Of a stretch of DNA of 64,000 nucleotides, positions 43,786 to 57,158 are shown piece by piece (the first letter of the stretch is position 1; the number at the start of each line of letters is the position of its first letter). The DNA is taken from contig CM022371.1 of assembly GCA_011800155.1 (NCBI GenBank), forward strand, positions 744,001-808,000. Reading direction: 5' to 3'. The DNA comes from Flammulina velutipes. Taxonomy: Eukaryota > Basidiomycota > Agaricomycetes > Agaricales > Physalacriaceae. The translations under genes were made by a program, and so were the position numbers. The notes beneath the pieces were generated by a model. The model saw nothing but the letters and a program-made list of their open reading frames with translations. It was not told the DNA's origin and made no database searches.

Positions 43786-44452
43786 GGTCTTTGGTAGAGT
43801 CTGGGGTTGGATTTATCAGCCAAAGTTATTACTCTTGTCTCCGTTATTTATCCGAACTCCGATGACCCTTTAAGCTTTAATTTTTGCCGCTACATACCTT
43901 CTTCGAATCTCCATCGATGTCCAAGACAAAAGGAAAGACCATTGATTTTTTCAAACCACGTCGTTAGTACTAGTAGTCACATAGCTCGTGTAGGAAGCTA
44001 CGAAAACAAAGAGTACGCTATGGGATCACTGATCGAATACGTACTGCATCTAATCTTATCTAATGTGGCGTAGTCTTCGTGTGTATGTAACTTTGTAAGG
44101 AACTTGGCGTACATGCACTCGTGTCACCGTGTCGTGCGTGGTTCATCTCGCAATTATGTCAGAAATCGGGCGCGCCCAGCTATGCGCTGACGGAATGCTT
44201 CAGCATCACAACATTGGAATTCTGCATTTCAGACGTTAGAACAAGGGGTACACGAAGAGCGTCGAATTCGAAAAGCCAACAGAAAACAACATATCCTGCA
44301 ATAAAAGTACAATGGCTCGTCCATCCATATGCGTCGAAAAACACTGCTAAGAGAAAGGTATCAGAATTTAACAACCAAGTCAAAAGGCATCTAAAAAGCT
44401 CAAGGTTACAAGCGGAGGATTCCCAAATAAATACAAGCCGGCGAATACGAAA
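43786..44452. other. Intergenic, no gene supported
   Basis: An open frame at 44121-44465 exists but has no family pattern and overlaps the 3' end of the next gene on the other strand. Confidence 0.4.
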
Positions 44453-45335
44453 TCAAGGAAACTGAGGCGGAGCTAGTTCTCTCATAGATGCAACACTCCT
44501 AGACCTCTTCAGATACCAAGCAAAGTTCTTCTTGCGACGAGGATAGTACGGGTCCCGAGGAGCGTTTCGGAGGCGTTGCTTGAGTGGGCGATCAACAGAT
44601 CCATAGTGGTGCTTCACGATAGACTACTGTCAGAACTCTCTCTCAACATAAAAAACGACAGCAAGAAACTAACAAGCTCCCAGTAAAACGAATCCCAATT
44701 CCAGATTTCTTGAACGTAGGCGTTGGCGTGGTTGCGAGAGGACTCGAGGAAATCGTACACCTTCTTGTAGTCGAGATACGTGTGCCAGTCTTGCCATTCC
44801 ATAAAAGATCGCTCGTCAGCGTAGACAGGTTGGAGAGCAGCCCAAGATTCGCGGCTCTATGATCAAGGTCATGAGCTTGGAGCAATAGAAAGCAAGCAAC
44901 TGCATACCTTGGAAAACTCGCCAGCGGAGATTTCACTGTGAGTTTCGCTAGCCCGCCTTTCCCGTGTAGACATCTCCAAGGTATACTCGAGGCCGTACCA
45001 CTCTTCCTCTGCGTTTGTAGTCTGCAGGAGTGTCAAATACATCGAGATCTCTACGGAGGTGCACGCACGATGGGTCGTTCTGGTTGCTCTGGCTGCTTTC
45101 CAATAGAGTTCTGTGATACAGCAGGCGTCAAAGGTGGCGTATCGTCGTCTTCTATGCTCCATGAATCGTCGTCGATAAGCCTCCTTCGCAAGTCATCCAA
45201 CGGTATGTCACAGTCAGACTGGACTGGCGTGCAGACAGCGCTCTTGCGCCTTTCGTCGTCGAAAAAGGATCCCAGTAGAGAGAAACCGCGTAGACGCGAG
45301 AACAGATTTGAGTTGTTGGCTTCATCCAGAGGCAT
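44453..45335 (-). CDS. Conserved-looking hypothetical protein
   Basis: Four exons from the ATG at 45335. The first ends at RPI with a GTGCGT donor; later parts read NAEEEWYGLEYTLEMSTRER, then AADERS-type codons leading to MEWQDWHTYLDYKKVYDFLE and WNWDSFYWEL, then a last exon SIVKHHYGSVDRPLKQRLRN ending APPQFP. About 230 residues. It is rich in tryptophan and tyrosine, with no signal peptide or membrane span. The splice sites are good and the frame survives four exons, so it is very probably real. I do not recognise a family. Confidence 0.7.
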
Positions 45336-45535
45336 GTTGAGGGGAAGAGAGTAAGGCGCGACTTGTCACAGAGCAGGTGATGTGTCACGCACTCGCTACA
45401 AACTGTTACAAATGTGGCGCGCTCAACAATAAATCCTACATAGACGAAACACAAAACAACACAACAAAACCCAGTAGATATAACGCCATTTCCGAGTTGA
45501 AATTGAGACCATAAAGAAGTGAAACCAACGAGAGA

Positions 45536-46327
45536 TTAAGCGGCGGTACTGGGAGCGCCAACGACAGTCGATGACGCGACAGTCGGAGAAGTGATACTCT
45601 CCGTATCGGCTTTCGCGACAGGTGGCGCATCCACCGCACTGCCTGAAGTCTGAGGCTCTACAGCACTAACGGGTGGTGCGATGGACGACGTAGCAGGCGA
45701 CGATATAATAGGCGATGCGGCGGATCTAACGGATCCTGATTTCTGCTCGCGTTCTTCACGAATCTCCGAAATTCTCGCCTCCCGGTCCTCCTATAGTGGA
45801 GTCGCCTGTCAGTCAAATAGCGATGAATGTTCCAAGACATTACTAACGTTGTGGGCTTTCTGTATAGCCACGACTTTATCCAGCTCAGCCCTCTTCTGAG
45901 CGAGGTCAGCGTGGAGTTTAGTCTCGCGTTCCTGCCTCAGCTAAATGAAAGTCAGTCAAATAGATGCATTAGAGTTCGTGGTGGCTTACCTTGAGGTCCT
46001 TCGCGGCATCGTCCAGTTTCACGACGGCCACCTCGTGGGAATGCGTAGCTTTGTTTAGAGCGGCGGTAGCAGAGTGCTCTTCCTTCTCGCGCTTCGCTAG
46101 GGTATGCTGAGCTTTCTCCAACGCCTAGAACATCCCATAAGAGAGTGAAAGGCGAGTTGTTGACGAGAGTAGGTACTCACTTTACGCGCCTTCTGGGATT
46201 CCTTTTCAAGCGTGGCGAGGTCCTTTAGTTCGTGCTTGACCGTAGTGTCCTCGATTTTTCCTTCCTTCAAGATCTTGCTCTCCATCTTCTCTAACGGCGA
46301 AGGGGATCTCATGAAAGAGAAAGGCAT
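45536..46327 (-). CDS. Coiled-coil protein of unknown function (Ncp1-like?)
   Basis: Exons 46327-46181, 46124-45990, 45940-45848 and 45790-45536 give 209 residues. Residues 10-140 are one charged coiled coil (PLEKMESKILKEGK, HELKDLATLEKESQKARK, LRQERETKLHADLAQKRAEL). The last 70 residues are a Ser/Ala/Pro-rich disordered tail. The pattern resembles basidiomycete proteins annotated as DNA-binding protein Ncp1, but I recall this only loosely. Confidence 0.7.
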
Positions 46328-46571
46328 GGCTGACAGTGGATGACGGTGAGAGGCAGAAGAGTCAAGTAGAACGTTCTGTTCCGTTCCGCTTTAATAAGGG
46401 CCCCCACGTGAGATCCCAATGCGATCGTCGATCCATCAGTATCGCGCCACATATGACGACACGGGTCTACTCTCGATCCAATGCACCCTCGCCAAGGCCT
46501 AGGACAGCGGTATCCGATATTATCGGACATATAATCCCAGTAACGTGAAGATAATGCTCGCCAGTTCATCA

Positions 46572-48074
46572 CTACCGTCTCCACTTCTTTGTCAAGGTAG
46601 CCTTCACCAGTAGTCGAAAATACTCGTATCGATGATATACTTCGTCCTTGACCTTGTGCCGTGCGTTTGCGTAGCCATACGCGTGAAGCATGTTCGACGT
46701 AGGAGACAGCAGTGCCCACCGATTCAACCTCGACCTGACATCTTGGAATTGTTCAAGACATTGCATGGCAGTCGGCCGCGCCTGTGGGTCTTTTTGCTGC
46801 ATCCTATCGATCAGAGGCCGCATAAAAGGTAGATCCTACGCATGATGATGATGTCTGAGCAATAAAATGAGAAGTCGAATGCGACGATTTACCTTGTAGA
46901 ACGATTCTTTGAATTCAGTGCTCAGCACGTGAATATCTTGTGGGAAGGGATCATGCAAGGATTCCTGCCCTTTAGGTCGATCCCCGTTGAATGTGTTCAT
47001 CTCCGGATAGGCGTGAAAACCAGCTGGCAAAGCAAGGCCCCGTTCCTCAAAACTAGGGAACGAAAGGCTTTCACCAAAGTCGAAGTATAGATATTTGACT
47101 GCGACGTCAATGCGGTCTTTTCGGTCCTGTGGCTCTCGCGGTTTCCTAGATAGTCCCGTTGTCACGTTGACCAAGGGATTCATCCCAGAAGGGAACATTG
47201 TAGACGGGTCCATGCCGATGTTATCAGACCGTATATCGCTATTGTCATTTAGCGTGGGGCCATTCAATAAGGACGTTAAGATACTAACCGATGGGCAATG
47301 TTGTTTTTATGCATGAAAGCGAGGCCCTATCGAACTTGTAAGAACCTTGGAGGCGTATATGAAGATCACGGAACCATACCTCTAGGAGCTGAGAAATGAA
47401 TTCGAGTGATTCCGCTGCCAACCGGAATGACGGCTGCCGCCAGTCGCGCAAGAGAGGCATCACAGCGAAAGCGAGCTGATCAACACTAAGCTCAGGTTCA
47501 ACATCGTCCTCAACCGGAAACCATTCCAACAGTTGAATGCAATGATTCATAGGATCATCTCGTAGGCCCTCGGATGACACTAAAAGCATGGTTTTGAGTT
47601 CCTCGTCCAACCCCGAGTCCAAACGCCGGACACGTTTAATGACGACCTGGGCCCCATCGAGGAGACGTGTAGCAAACATAGCAGGAATGGAGGAACCATT
47701 CATCGGTACCTGATACAAAAATTAGTCCTTGCTCTGTATGGGGACGAAGGATGGACCTCGACAGTATCTTCATACTTATCAGCCTTGTACGTGGCCATGA
47801 TCCCCGTTTCCTCAGGATCGGAGTCGTATGGCTTGATCCACGAGGGTTTCCAGTCTGGGCTGTATCGAGGAAGAAGTCGATAGCCTCGACGCTCGAGCAT
47901 GCGATACCGGTCTCGCCACCATTTTTCTGAGTCGTTGAGCTGAAGAGGCCAGCCTGGCTGGCTTTTCCATAATTCACCCCATGTTACTTCAAACTTCTCC
48001 GGATGACCTTCAAGTGAAATCTCCAGCGTGAGTTCCTCCGTTGGAATACGAGGTTGGGTGATGCAGCAGGTCAT
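46572..48074 (-). CDS. Kinase-like protein, copy 8 (HRD type, intact)
   Basis: Exons 48074-47757, 47709-47380, 47326-47289, 47238-46893 and 46835-46572 give 431 residues. It follows the family model with AQVVIKRVRRL, HRDIRSDN (arginine formed as CG|C across the intron), YFDFGESLSF and DPQARPTAMQCL. The subdomain IX region reads PFPQDIHVLS. It shares the HRD loop with copy 6. The upstream box is TGACATCA (48103-48110), one base off the CRE core. Confidence 0.82.
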
Positions 48075-48137
48075 GGTGAGTGCAAGAGGCAAGGAATATT
48101 TAATGACATCAGAGACATTGGCGTCCACGGCATGTAA

Positions 48138-48416
48138 ATGAGTGGGGGTCGGGCCGACAGGCGGCGGGATAACAAACCGAACGAACTAGTACAATTACAT
48201 ACCGCATATGTCATGTTGTCCCGAATCAAGTGTGGAACCGAAGGGCCTACGGGTTTGCGTATCCTGGGCAACGTGAAGAAGAGTGATATAACGAGGCATG
48301 CCAGTGCTGAAGAGGTCAGAGCGGAAGAGAGGAGATTGCAGGAACTGTCTCGGAAGACGGAGGCATATGCAAAGGAACACCTAGCATGGTATACGAAGAC
48401 AGGCGAGGAGTTATAA
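48138..48416 (+). CDS. Possible small basic protein
   Basis: A single frame of 92 codons, MSGGRADRRRDNKPNELVQL to WYTKTGEEL, with a helical charged second half (EEVRAEERRLQELSRKTEAY). No recognised domain and no intron. The composition is protein-like, but length and isolation leave doubt. It runs away from kinase copy 8. Confidence 0.35.
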   Translation: MSGGRADRRRDNKPNELVQLHTAYVMLSRIKCGTEGPTGLRILGNVKKSDITRHASAEEVRAEERRLQELSRKTEAYAKEHLAWYTKTGEEL

Positions 48417-49135
48417 ATAGATAGCAGTGACGCGAAATATAAGGATACACAAGCAGGATTAGAGGGCATTGAGACAGTGCCCCACTTTCGTGGCGCAATA
48501 AGGCAAGTTCGGTCTGTTCCGATCAGCCGCAAATCAGCCGCGTCCAAGGCTTGGACGTACCCCGGTCCCGTCGTCCATCGATATATCGTGAACGGGCTAT
48601 AGGTCGTGGGGCTCTGCGATTGAAATGTTCTGCGAGAGGGTAAATTTTTTTGGTAGGTATCATCTATGTATTTCTACATCTATATCATATGAACCGTTAA
48701 TGAGGAAGGAATTGACTGACTGTAGTCTCATCCGGACCGCTATCCGAGTTAATGACGTCAAAAACCCTGAATCCGAGTCCCCGTAGAAACAAAACCTACT
48801 CGGTTTGTTAATGACGTCATGCCATGTACCGACCACCAGCTGGCGGCCTTTCAAATTTCCAAACCTGAGACTCGAGAGGACTTGTCCCTTCGCGCGGCTG
48901 TAGAACACGCCAGTTCAATGGAATCGTCGGAGCCTCGAAAATCGCATCGAATGACGCACGTTATCGTCATAGAAATATTTAGCATAGACTCAGCAAAATG
49001 TAGATCCATGTCATCAATAACAGCAAACCTCTCGACACATTCCATGCACATTGGACCAGGGAAAGAAGAGAACAGCAATGCGATGGATAAATGATGGAGA
49101 TGTATACACGGCGCACTCCATTGACACAGATTTTA
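48417..49135. other. Intergenic, with two TTAATGACGTCA boxes
   Basis: No gene supported. TGACGTCA cores lie at 48753-48760 and 48812-48819, both within TTAATGACGTCA, 59 bp apart and in direct orientation. Confidence 0.5.
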
Positions 49136-50754
49136 TCAGTGTTCACCCGCTTTTCTTTCTGGCTTCCGAGGCTTGAATATCCCTCGGTCCCTCACAGTCT
49201 GCAGTACCATCTCTGCATTATCCCAACTATCGTCAACACGCTTCCGTCCTATTAAGAAATAGTCAGTAGGACTTCACTGACAGCCTTGAAGACATACCAA
49301 CAAGAGCCCAGTTGCGCGTACTTGGAATTCTCAACGTCTCGGACTCTATCTCCCATCCGCAATGACTGCTCAGACTCGCCAGCCAAACGCGATACAGCGA
49401 GTACGCCGACGTTGGGCTAGAATGCCCTCCCAATGCCAAACTTTCTGCGAATGTCTTTTCGTCCATGTTGTTGGGTAGAGAGTACAGAACACTTGAGGTT
49501 CGGTCGAATTTGGAATCAAAGGTCCATGGACAACACGGTATGTTGAGATATCCACTCGCTGAATGAAGCGTCGAAAGAAGGGGGACCCATGGCGTCAACT
49601 CATCTGCATGGTTTCCGATGATAAAGACGCCCGGCTTGAGGAAGGGATCCTTGGTGTCGGCGAATGGGTTGAACGCGTGAACGTGTAGGGAATCTCGGGT
49701 GCTTTGGGGGTAATGGGACCAAGACGCGCGCGCCCTGAGGTCTATGCCACAGCCAGCGTAGCCTTCGGCGATGAGAATGTGAGTGAGGAGGCCATTACCA
49801 CATCTGAAATTGGGTTTTTCATGATCAGAGCCCGGCAAAAAAGTATCTAAGAAAGAGAACCCACCCAAAATCAATGAATCCGTCGGGCGGACGGTCGTCG
49901 AAGGTGTATTTCCACAGAAGCATAAGATAGGTCGCAATTCCTATATCCTAGGATGATTTAGATCGTGTCGCTGGTTCATTCGCGGGATGAGGCATACATA
50001 CCTCGAAGACGTGTTTTAGTGGATCTGTAACCTCCTGCCATTCATCCACCAAATGTTTGTATTTCTCCCGCATCTCCAGGTAAAGATCCTGGTACACCTC
50101 GCGGGGTACGAGGTTGTCGTGCTGGACTCTTTTCTTGTAGCTGGTTTGCGCGCCCCACCAATATCGATGGAGAGTGTCGAGCAGGGATAAGCTTGTGCGA
50201 TACAAGCGTGAATTGGGATCGGTAGGCGTTCCAGGGTGGGGTATGGCCTCCACCCTCAGAGACGTGTCGAGATATCGAAAGGCTATGTGAGAGACTGCTG
50301 GGTGGTAGTATGGCAGAGGCGAGCCAAGGGGCGTAAGGACGAGCATCACGGGCTGATTGTCCTCCTCCTTAGCGTCGGCATACAATGTGCAAAATTGATC
50401 CAAAGCAGCGTCTCGGGCTGGTCGACGAGGAAGAAGACGACGATGGATGCAACGTATAGGTCGATAGTTTTCTAGGTGTGGTACTCCGGGAGGGAAGTCA
50501 TGTGTGGAGTCGGATAACTGCTCAGAGCGGAGGATGAGCGTTGAGTTGTATTCCGGGTGTTCAACGATTTGAAGAGCCGCAACAAGAAACTGCATAAGGT
50601 GAGGATATATACGGCACTTCTTATCGTTTATACGTACCAATTCTTTGGGAAAATCGACCGAGCAGTGTAATATGTTCGTCCAGGACGCGGAAAGCGGAGG
50701 GGTAGAGCTTTCGTCAAAGTTATTGCTTGGTTCGAACTTGGGCCGTACAGACAT
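49136..50754 (-). CDS. TRM44: tRNA (uracil-O(2)-)-methyltransferase Trm44
   Basis: Trm44 makes 2'-O-methyl-U44 in cytosolic tRNA-Ser. Exons run from the ATG at 50754 to the TGA at 49138-49136. An intron after SVDFPKEL is followed by a long second exon to KHVFE, then GIATYLMLLWKYTFDD. The SAM motif is FIDFGCGNGLLTHIL, split by an intron after FIDFG. Family blocks follow: GIDLRARASWSHYPQST, IGNHADELTPWVPLL, YLNIPCCPWTFDSKF and LRIPSTRNWALVG. The last exon ends PERKAGEH. The gene appears intact. Confidence 0.92.
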
Positions 50755-51105
50755 AACAGCACTTCTTCCAATAAGTTATCCTGGAGCTGTATTGTCATGA
50801 ATGGTTCTGTAAATCAGAGAAATTGCACCTACATTTTCTGCACGTTGACAGACGAAGGTAAGTGATGAGTTCGGCAGTTCGGTGCGGTTCGCCGATCTAA
50901 ATTCTTCCCGTTCTTCTGCGTCGCTTGGCCCGCATGTATTATTTGGATGGGCAGAAGTTATTGTGCCTGATACAGTATGTGCTAGATAGTATGATAAGTG
51001 CAATAACAGATATATGGTAATGCAATGTAAGAGACATTGGCCATTATGCTTTAACGACCTCAACAGTCAACGGGTTTCTCAGACATCTGTCTTACACCCT
51101 TTTCT
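50755..51105. other. Intergenic 5' of TRM44
   Basis: A minus-strand open frame at 50776-51063 has no recognisable pattern. Nothing I can support. Confidence 0.4.
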
Positions 51106-51963
51106 TCATCCCCAAGATTGTTCGCCTGCAGTACCCTCCATCGCGATGAAGGGAGCTGCTTGATATAATCGATACAACTCTGTAGGTAGAAATGAGCAAC
51201 ATTCAGAAGTCAGAATATAATGTTTCACCTTGTAGAACAGCGGGAAGATACTTACACCAGCAGGCTGGGTTTGGCCATCATATTTCCACACTGAAGAACA
51301 TGAGATAATGCATATGGTACACAGAAATCACTTACAGAGACTTCCATAGGGGTAGATTTTGGAACCTGGAAGCATCATTGCGGCGGTGATTGCGAAAGTC
51401 GACGCAAAGAGCATAGCTCCAACGAGGGCGGTTTTTGTCGAGAGCTGCCCTAGGTCTATAGGGATGATAGCCATTGGTTCGCTAAGTTTGCTGGTGAATA
51501 AGGTTATGTAGAGGGGTGTGGTGGTCTCAAGTGTTTGGTTTACGGCGTAGATGGATGATGCTGAATATCATTGTGAGTGGCTGCTGGCGGTAATCACAAA
51601 TAATTGAAACATACCACAAATACAGAACATATAGCCTGCCAAAAAGCCATGTCTCGCAGACCAAAAATCATCCCTCAACCAGATGTTGGTTGGCGTGATG
51701 AGGACAAGAACGACAACAAGAGCGTAGACAGTAGCTAATACTCTGAAGAAGACTGCAGATTCGGAGTCCCATACCAGTGAAAGGAAGAGATAATATGCAA
51801 TGTTCATCGAGGAACAAAAGACCATGTTGAGGATGGGCAGCGAACCCAGCCAAGCCTTCACGACTTTGCTGTCTGTAGCTAGTTCACTCGTCGTCTCTGA
51901 GGTAGATTTAAGAGCTGTGTCCTCTTTGTTTATGGGCCTGTCGACGAGAGCGAATGGATTCAT
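51106..51963 (-). CDS. Polytopic membrane protein of unknown function
   Basis: Start at the ATG at 51963 (MNPFALVDRPINKEDTA). About five hydrophobic spans: VVKAWLGSLPILNMVFCSSM, AYYLFLSLV, FFRVLATVYALVVVLVLI, HGFLAGYMFCICG and, after introns, TKTALVGAMLFASTFAIT. The end is LYQAAPFIAMEGTAGEQSWG. An in-frame ATG also exists 63 nt upstream. Splice borders are approximate. I do not recognise the family. Confidence 0.6.
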
Positions 51964-52149
51964 AACGATAGAGAGTAAAGGAGAGTAAGGAGGTGTCACG
52001 AGTGTTACCGTCACATTTTCATACATCCTCAACGCACAGAACTAACTCAAAGAAGAAATAAAGTATGTATTTTGTATCAAGTCTCTACAGGCCCAAATCA
52101 AGTACACATTCTATTAAGTAGGCTGCTATAAACATGACCTTCAAATTTT

Positions 52150-53300
52150 CTACGATAAGCTATTCCTGAGCTTCCCAAGTTCGACACCATTCCATACACC
52201 CAGTGCAATAACATCCGCCCCGAGATTCATAAAGTCGACTAGAGAACATAAGTATCACAACGATATTGGAAGAACGAAGACTCACATCCTTCTTCGAACC
52301 TTGCTTTGACCTGTTCAGCAGATGTACAAAACATACCTGCCCATTTTCCGGCTGACTTCGCGGCCAGAAGCACACGGTGAATTGCTTCCTGTACTTCTGG
52401 AATGCTAGCATGATCCAATGCAGGGTATCCCATCGAGGAGGAAAGGTCATTCGGGCTGTAAATCGTCAACGCGCTAGGACTACCTCTGGAGAACGACAGT
52501 ACAAACCCGATGAAAAGCATGTCTGTTTGTCAGAAAAGGGTAAACTGTCATGTACCCTCTGAAAACGCGAAACCTCACCGATGCCATCAACTTTAGCAAT
52601 CTCCTCGCAGTTGTTTAGGCCATCTACTGTTTCGATCTGCACGGCGACAAAAACGTTCTTGTTTGCAGTGGCCATATACTCCGCCATGCTCTGTCGAAAC
52701 GCCGCAGGTGCAAATGGCGAACCGACGCCTCGTACGCCTGAAATATTCCCGGGCTCCTCTGCGCCCCTCGGCACGGGGAACTTTGCATACGACACAAGGG
52801 CCTTTGCTTCTTCGACAGTTTTCATCATGGGACAAAGTATTCCATGTGCTATTCGGTGATCAGATGTTGAACTCGATGGATGAGGCAAACAGTATACAGA
52901 CCTCCGGTGTCCAGTGCCCGCTTCACCATCCAGTTCTCCAAGCCAGGGATACGGGCGATGGGGGAAACACCCTCGGCAGCGATGGCGCCTACTGACACGT
53001 ACATATCTGCGTCAGCGATATTACCATGCTCGCCATCGACGACGATGAACTGCCCGTCATCAGTTCCGGGGAACAAATGCATTGGGAGCATCTCACATCG
53101 TAGCCTAACTGCGCCACCATTCGCGCAATCGAAGCGCCTGGGAGCATCAACCAAGATCCTGTGGAGTTGAGCATTGAGACAGAAGCGACGTTGAAGGCTC
53201 TCTGACCGACAACAGGCCTTCGAGGTGCTGAGGCCTTGACCATAACATCGTGAAGGCCTACACGAGCAGAAGAAACGGGTTTAACAGCTTGCCAGGACAT
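52150..53300 (-). CDS. HpcH/HpaI aldolase-family protein (PEP/pyruvate domain)
   Basis: Exons from the ATG at 53300 to the TAG at 52152-52150. The family makes or cleaves 2-keto-3-deoxy-type or hydroxy-oxo acids with a divalent metal in a TIM barrel. Blocks: GSWLMLPGASIARMVAQLGY, IVVDGEHGNI (metal/His region), HGILCPMMKTVEEAKALV, the SGVRGVGSP loop with the conserved arginine, VAVQIETVDGLNNCEEI (metal-binding Glu),  and DMLFIGPNDLSSSMGYP (metal-binding Asp), then ALGVWNGVELGK. Introns after LGYD, DTG, VDGI and FIG are all needed to join these blocks. Exact substrate unknown. Confidence 0.88.
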
Positions 53301-55374
<2,074 letters not shown>

Positions 55375-55493
55375 GACTGATGTAGAGAAGATAAAGTAAA
55401 TATGTACCGTTTTATTGGATATGTCATGTTGCCGTTGTTCGTCATGTGGCGTACGAGTGATAATCCATCCTGATCTGATACCACCACCACAAA

Positions 55494-56228
55494 ATGACAA
55501 GGGGAGCGTTCATCGTCGTTGAGGGCCTCGACAGGTCCGGGAAAACGACACAGGTTTCTGATCTCTTCGATCGACTAATAAAAGCTGGCAAGAATGTGGC
55601 ACAAATAAAATTCCCAGGTACAGAAATCTACGCGTCTTGTCGCGACTTGAAGCACTAACATTCTCAGACCGAACTACTGCCATAGGCCAAATGATAAACG
55701 GATATCTACAGTCTCAATCTGACTTAGACGATCGTGCCATACACCTATTGTTCTCCGCTAACCGCTGGGAGTCCGTGTAAGTTTTTCCTCCGCATCATCT
55801 TCCGAACACACTTGAACGCGTCGGCATTCAGGTCTAAAATCACAGAACTACTGGAATCTGGGACGATTATCCTATGTGATAGATACGCGTTCTCTGGGAT
55901 AGCATTTACCGCGTCGAAAGGCTTGAGTTTTGACTGGTGTAGACAGCCTGACGTTGGGCTACCAGCGCCCGACCTCGTGCTCTTCTTGGACATATCACCG
56001 GAAAAGGCTATGGAACGTGGAGGGTACGGCGTCGAGCGATACGAGACGGAGGAGATGCAGAGGAACGTAAGGAATATTTTTGGCAAGATACGGGATGAGG
56101 GTCGTGTCCGGTGGCGCACTATAGATGCGGGTCTGGAAAGGCACGTGGTTAGCGAAGCGATGTGGGCTGAACTTGAGGGCTTCCTGGGTGGTATCGAAGA
56201 ACCTATAGGGAAACTTTGGACGTCTTAA
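55494..56228 (+). CDS. CDC8: Thymidylate kinase
   Basis: Exons 55494-55617, 55668-55776 and 55832-56228 give 209 residues. It phosphorylates dTMP to dTDP. The P-loop reads [27 protein letters not shown] and [10 protein letters not shown] follow, then the DRY motif [36 protein letters not shown] and a lid-like R-rich stretch. The ADE12 stop is 119 bp upstream in the same direction. Confidence 0.93.
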
Positions 56229-56353
56229 AAATCACGGGACTTTTCAATATACTTAGGAATTTGGGCAGATGACGGACTGAAGCGGAATCTCCCTGGGACA
56301 CCATCGATATCTTCTCTCTATCGTTAGCCGAAACCTACAGACCCCGGCCCAGA

Positions 56354-57040
56354 ATGGTAGCGGAACACCCTCCCAGTGGGCTCCGCCACAATATATCTTT
56401 TACCGGTTCATTCCTTACTCAGCCGTCCTCCAGAGAGGTTGACGCCGCTCTCTCTGATCATTCTTCTCAAAACGTATACAACCCCAAACCCCGGGCCTGC
56501 AGCGACGTCGCGTTCCCTGACGATGCCTCGATTCGGGAATATTACGAAGAAATTCGGAGGCTACGAACCTCAAATTGTCTCTGGGGGTATCCCCTTGGAC
56601 ATACATTGGAGCGCCGGCTCTTCCTGCACGCGTCCGGGCAGATGAACAAAGAACAAGAGATGCGCTTCTGCGGAGTGTTGATGGAACTTGATCGTCAGCT
56701 TGTGGCGCATCGGCGTATGGCAGAGGATTTGGGCCTGTGGACGGCGCCAGCGGAAGGAGAGGTCATGTCAGCCCATGACAAATGGATGCTACCTCTTTTC
56801 TTGCATCGGAAGGAATCTCCAATGTCAGAGATGAGAGCCCTTGGTTTGAATTCCTGCCAGATTTCGATGCTTGCGTCCACTTCTCCGCCATACATTGACG
56901 CCCGCATATGGTTGGAACATCGTTGGGTTTTATGTGGAAAGCCTGTGATATCGAAGAAGAAATGGGAAGCTGCAGCATACCGGGGTGCTAGTTCGATGAT
57001 ATATGCAAATGTCGGTGTATCATCTCACCCATCACACTAG
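56354..57040 (+). CDS. C-terminal copy of the caspase-like family gene
   Basis: One frame of 228 codons matches residues about 210-421 of the 20540 gene (FTGSFLTQPSSREVDAALSD through WEAAAYRGASSM). The N-terminal half is missing. The start MVAEHPPSGLRHN lies at the break point and may be fortuitous. The frame is open although the sequence has diverged, unlike the pseudogene at 40137. It is either a truncated but still expressed paralogue or a relic that has not yet gained stops. Confidence 0.55.
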   Translation: MVAEHPPSGLRHNISFTGSFLTQPSSREVDAALSDHSSQNVYNPKPRACSDVAFPDDASIREYYEEIRRLRTSNCLWGYPLGHTLERRLFLHASGQMNKEQEMRFCGVLMELDRQLVAHRRMAEDLGLWTAPAEGEVMSAHDKWMLPLFLHRKESPMSEMRALGLNSCQISMLASTSPPYIDARIWLEHRWVLCGKPVISKKKWEAAAYRGASSMIYANVGVSSHPSH

Positions 57041-57158
57041 AGGGGCACTCAACGTAGTAGTCACTGCGATTATCTCTCTCCCATGGGCTACATTTACGCT
57101 TTCCTAAGAACAGAGTGATAAAGGTACTTTGGCTCCGCTGGCACGGGAATGTGAAGCT

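Noticed and set aside
44121..44465. Open frame of 114 codons on the + strand
   Set aside because: No domain-like pattern, no splice context, and it overlaps the 3' end of the better supported minus-strand gene at 44453.
48819..49094. Open frame of 91 codons, with an antisense frame of similar length
   Set aside because: Neither strand shows a family motif or amphipathic pattern. Two overlapping antisense frames of equal length are what chance gives.
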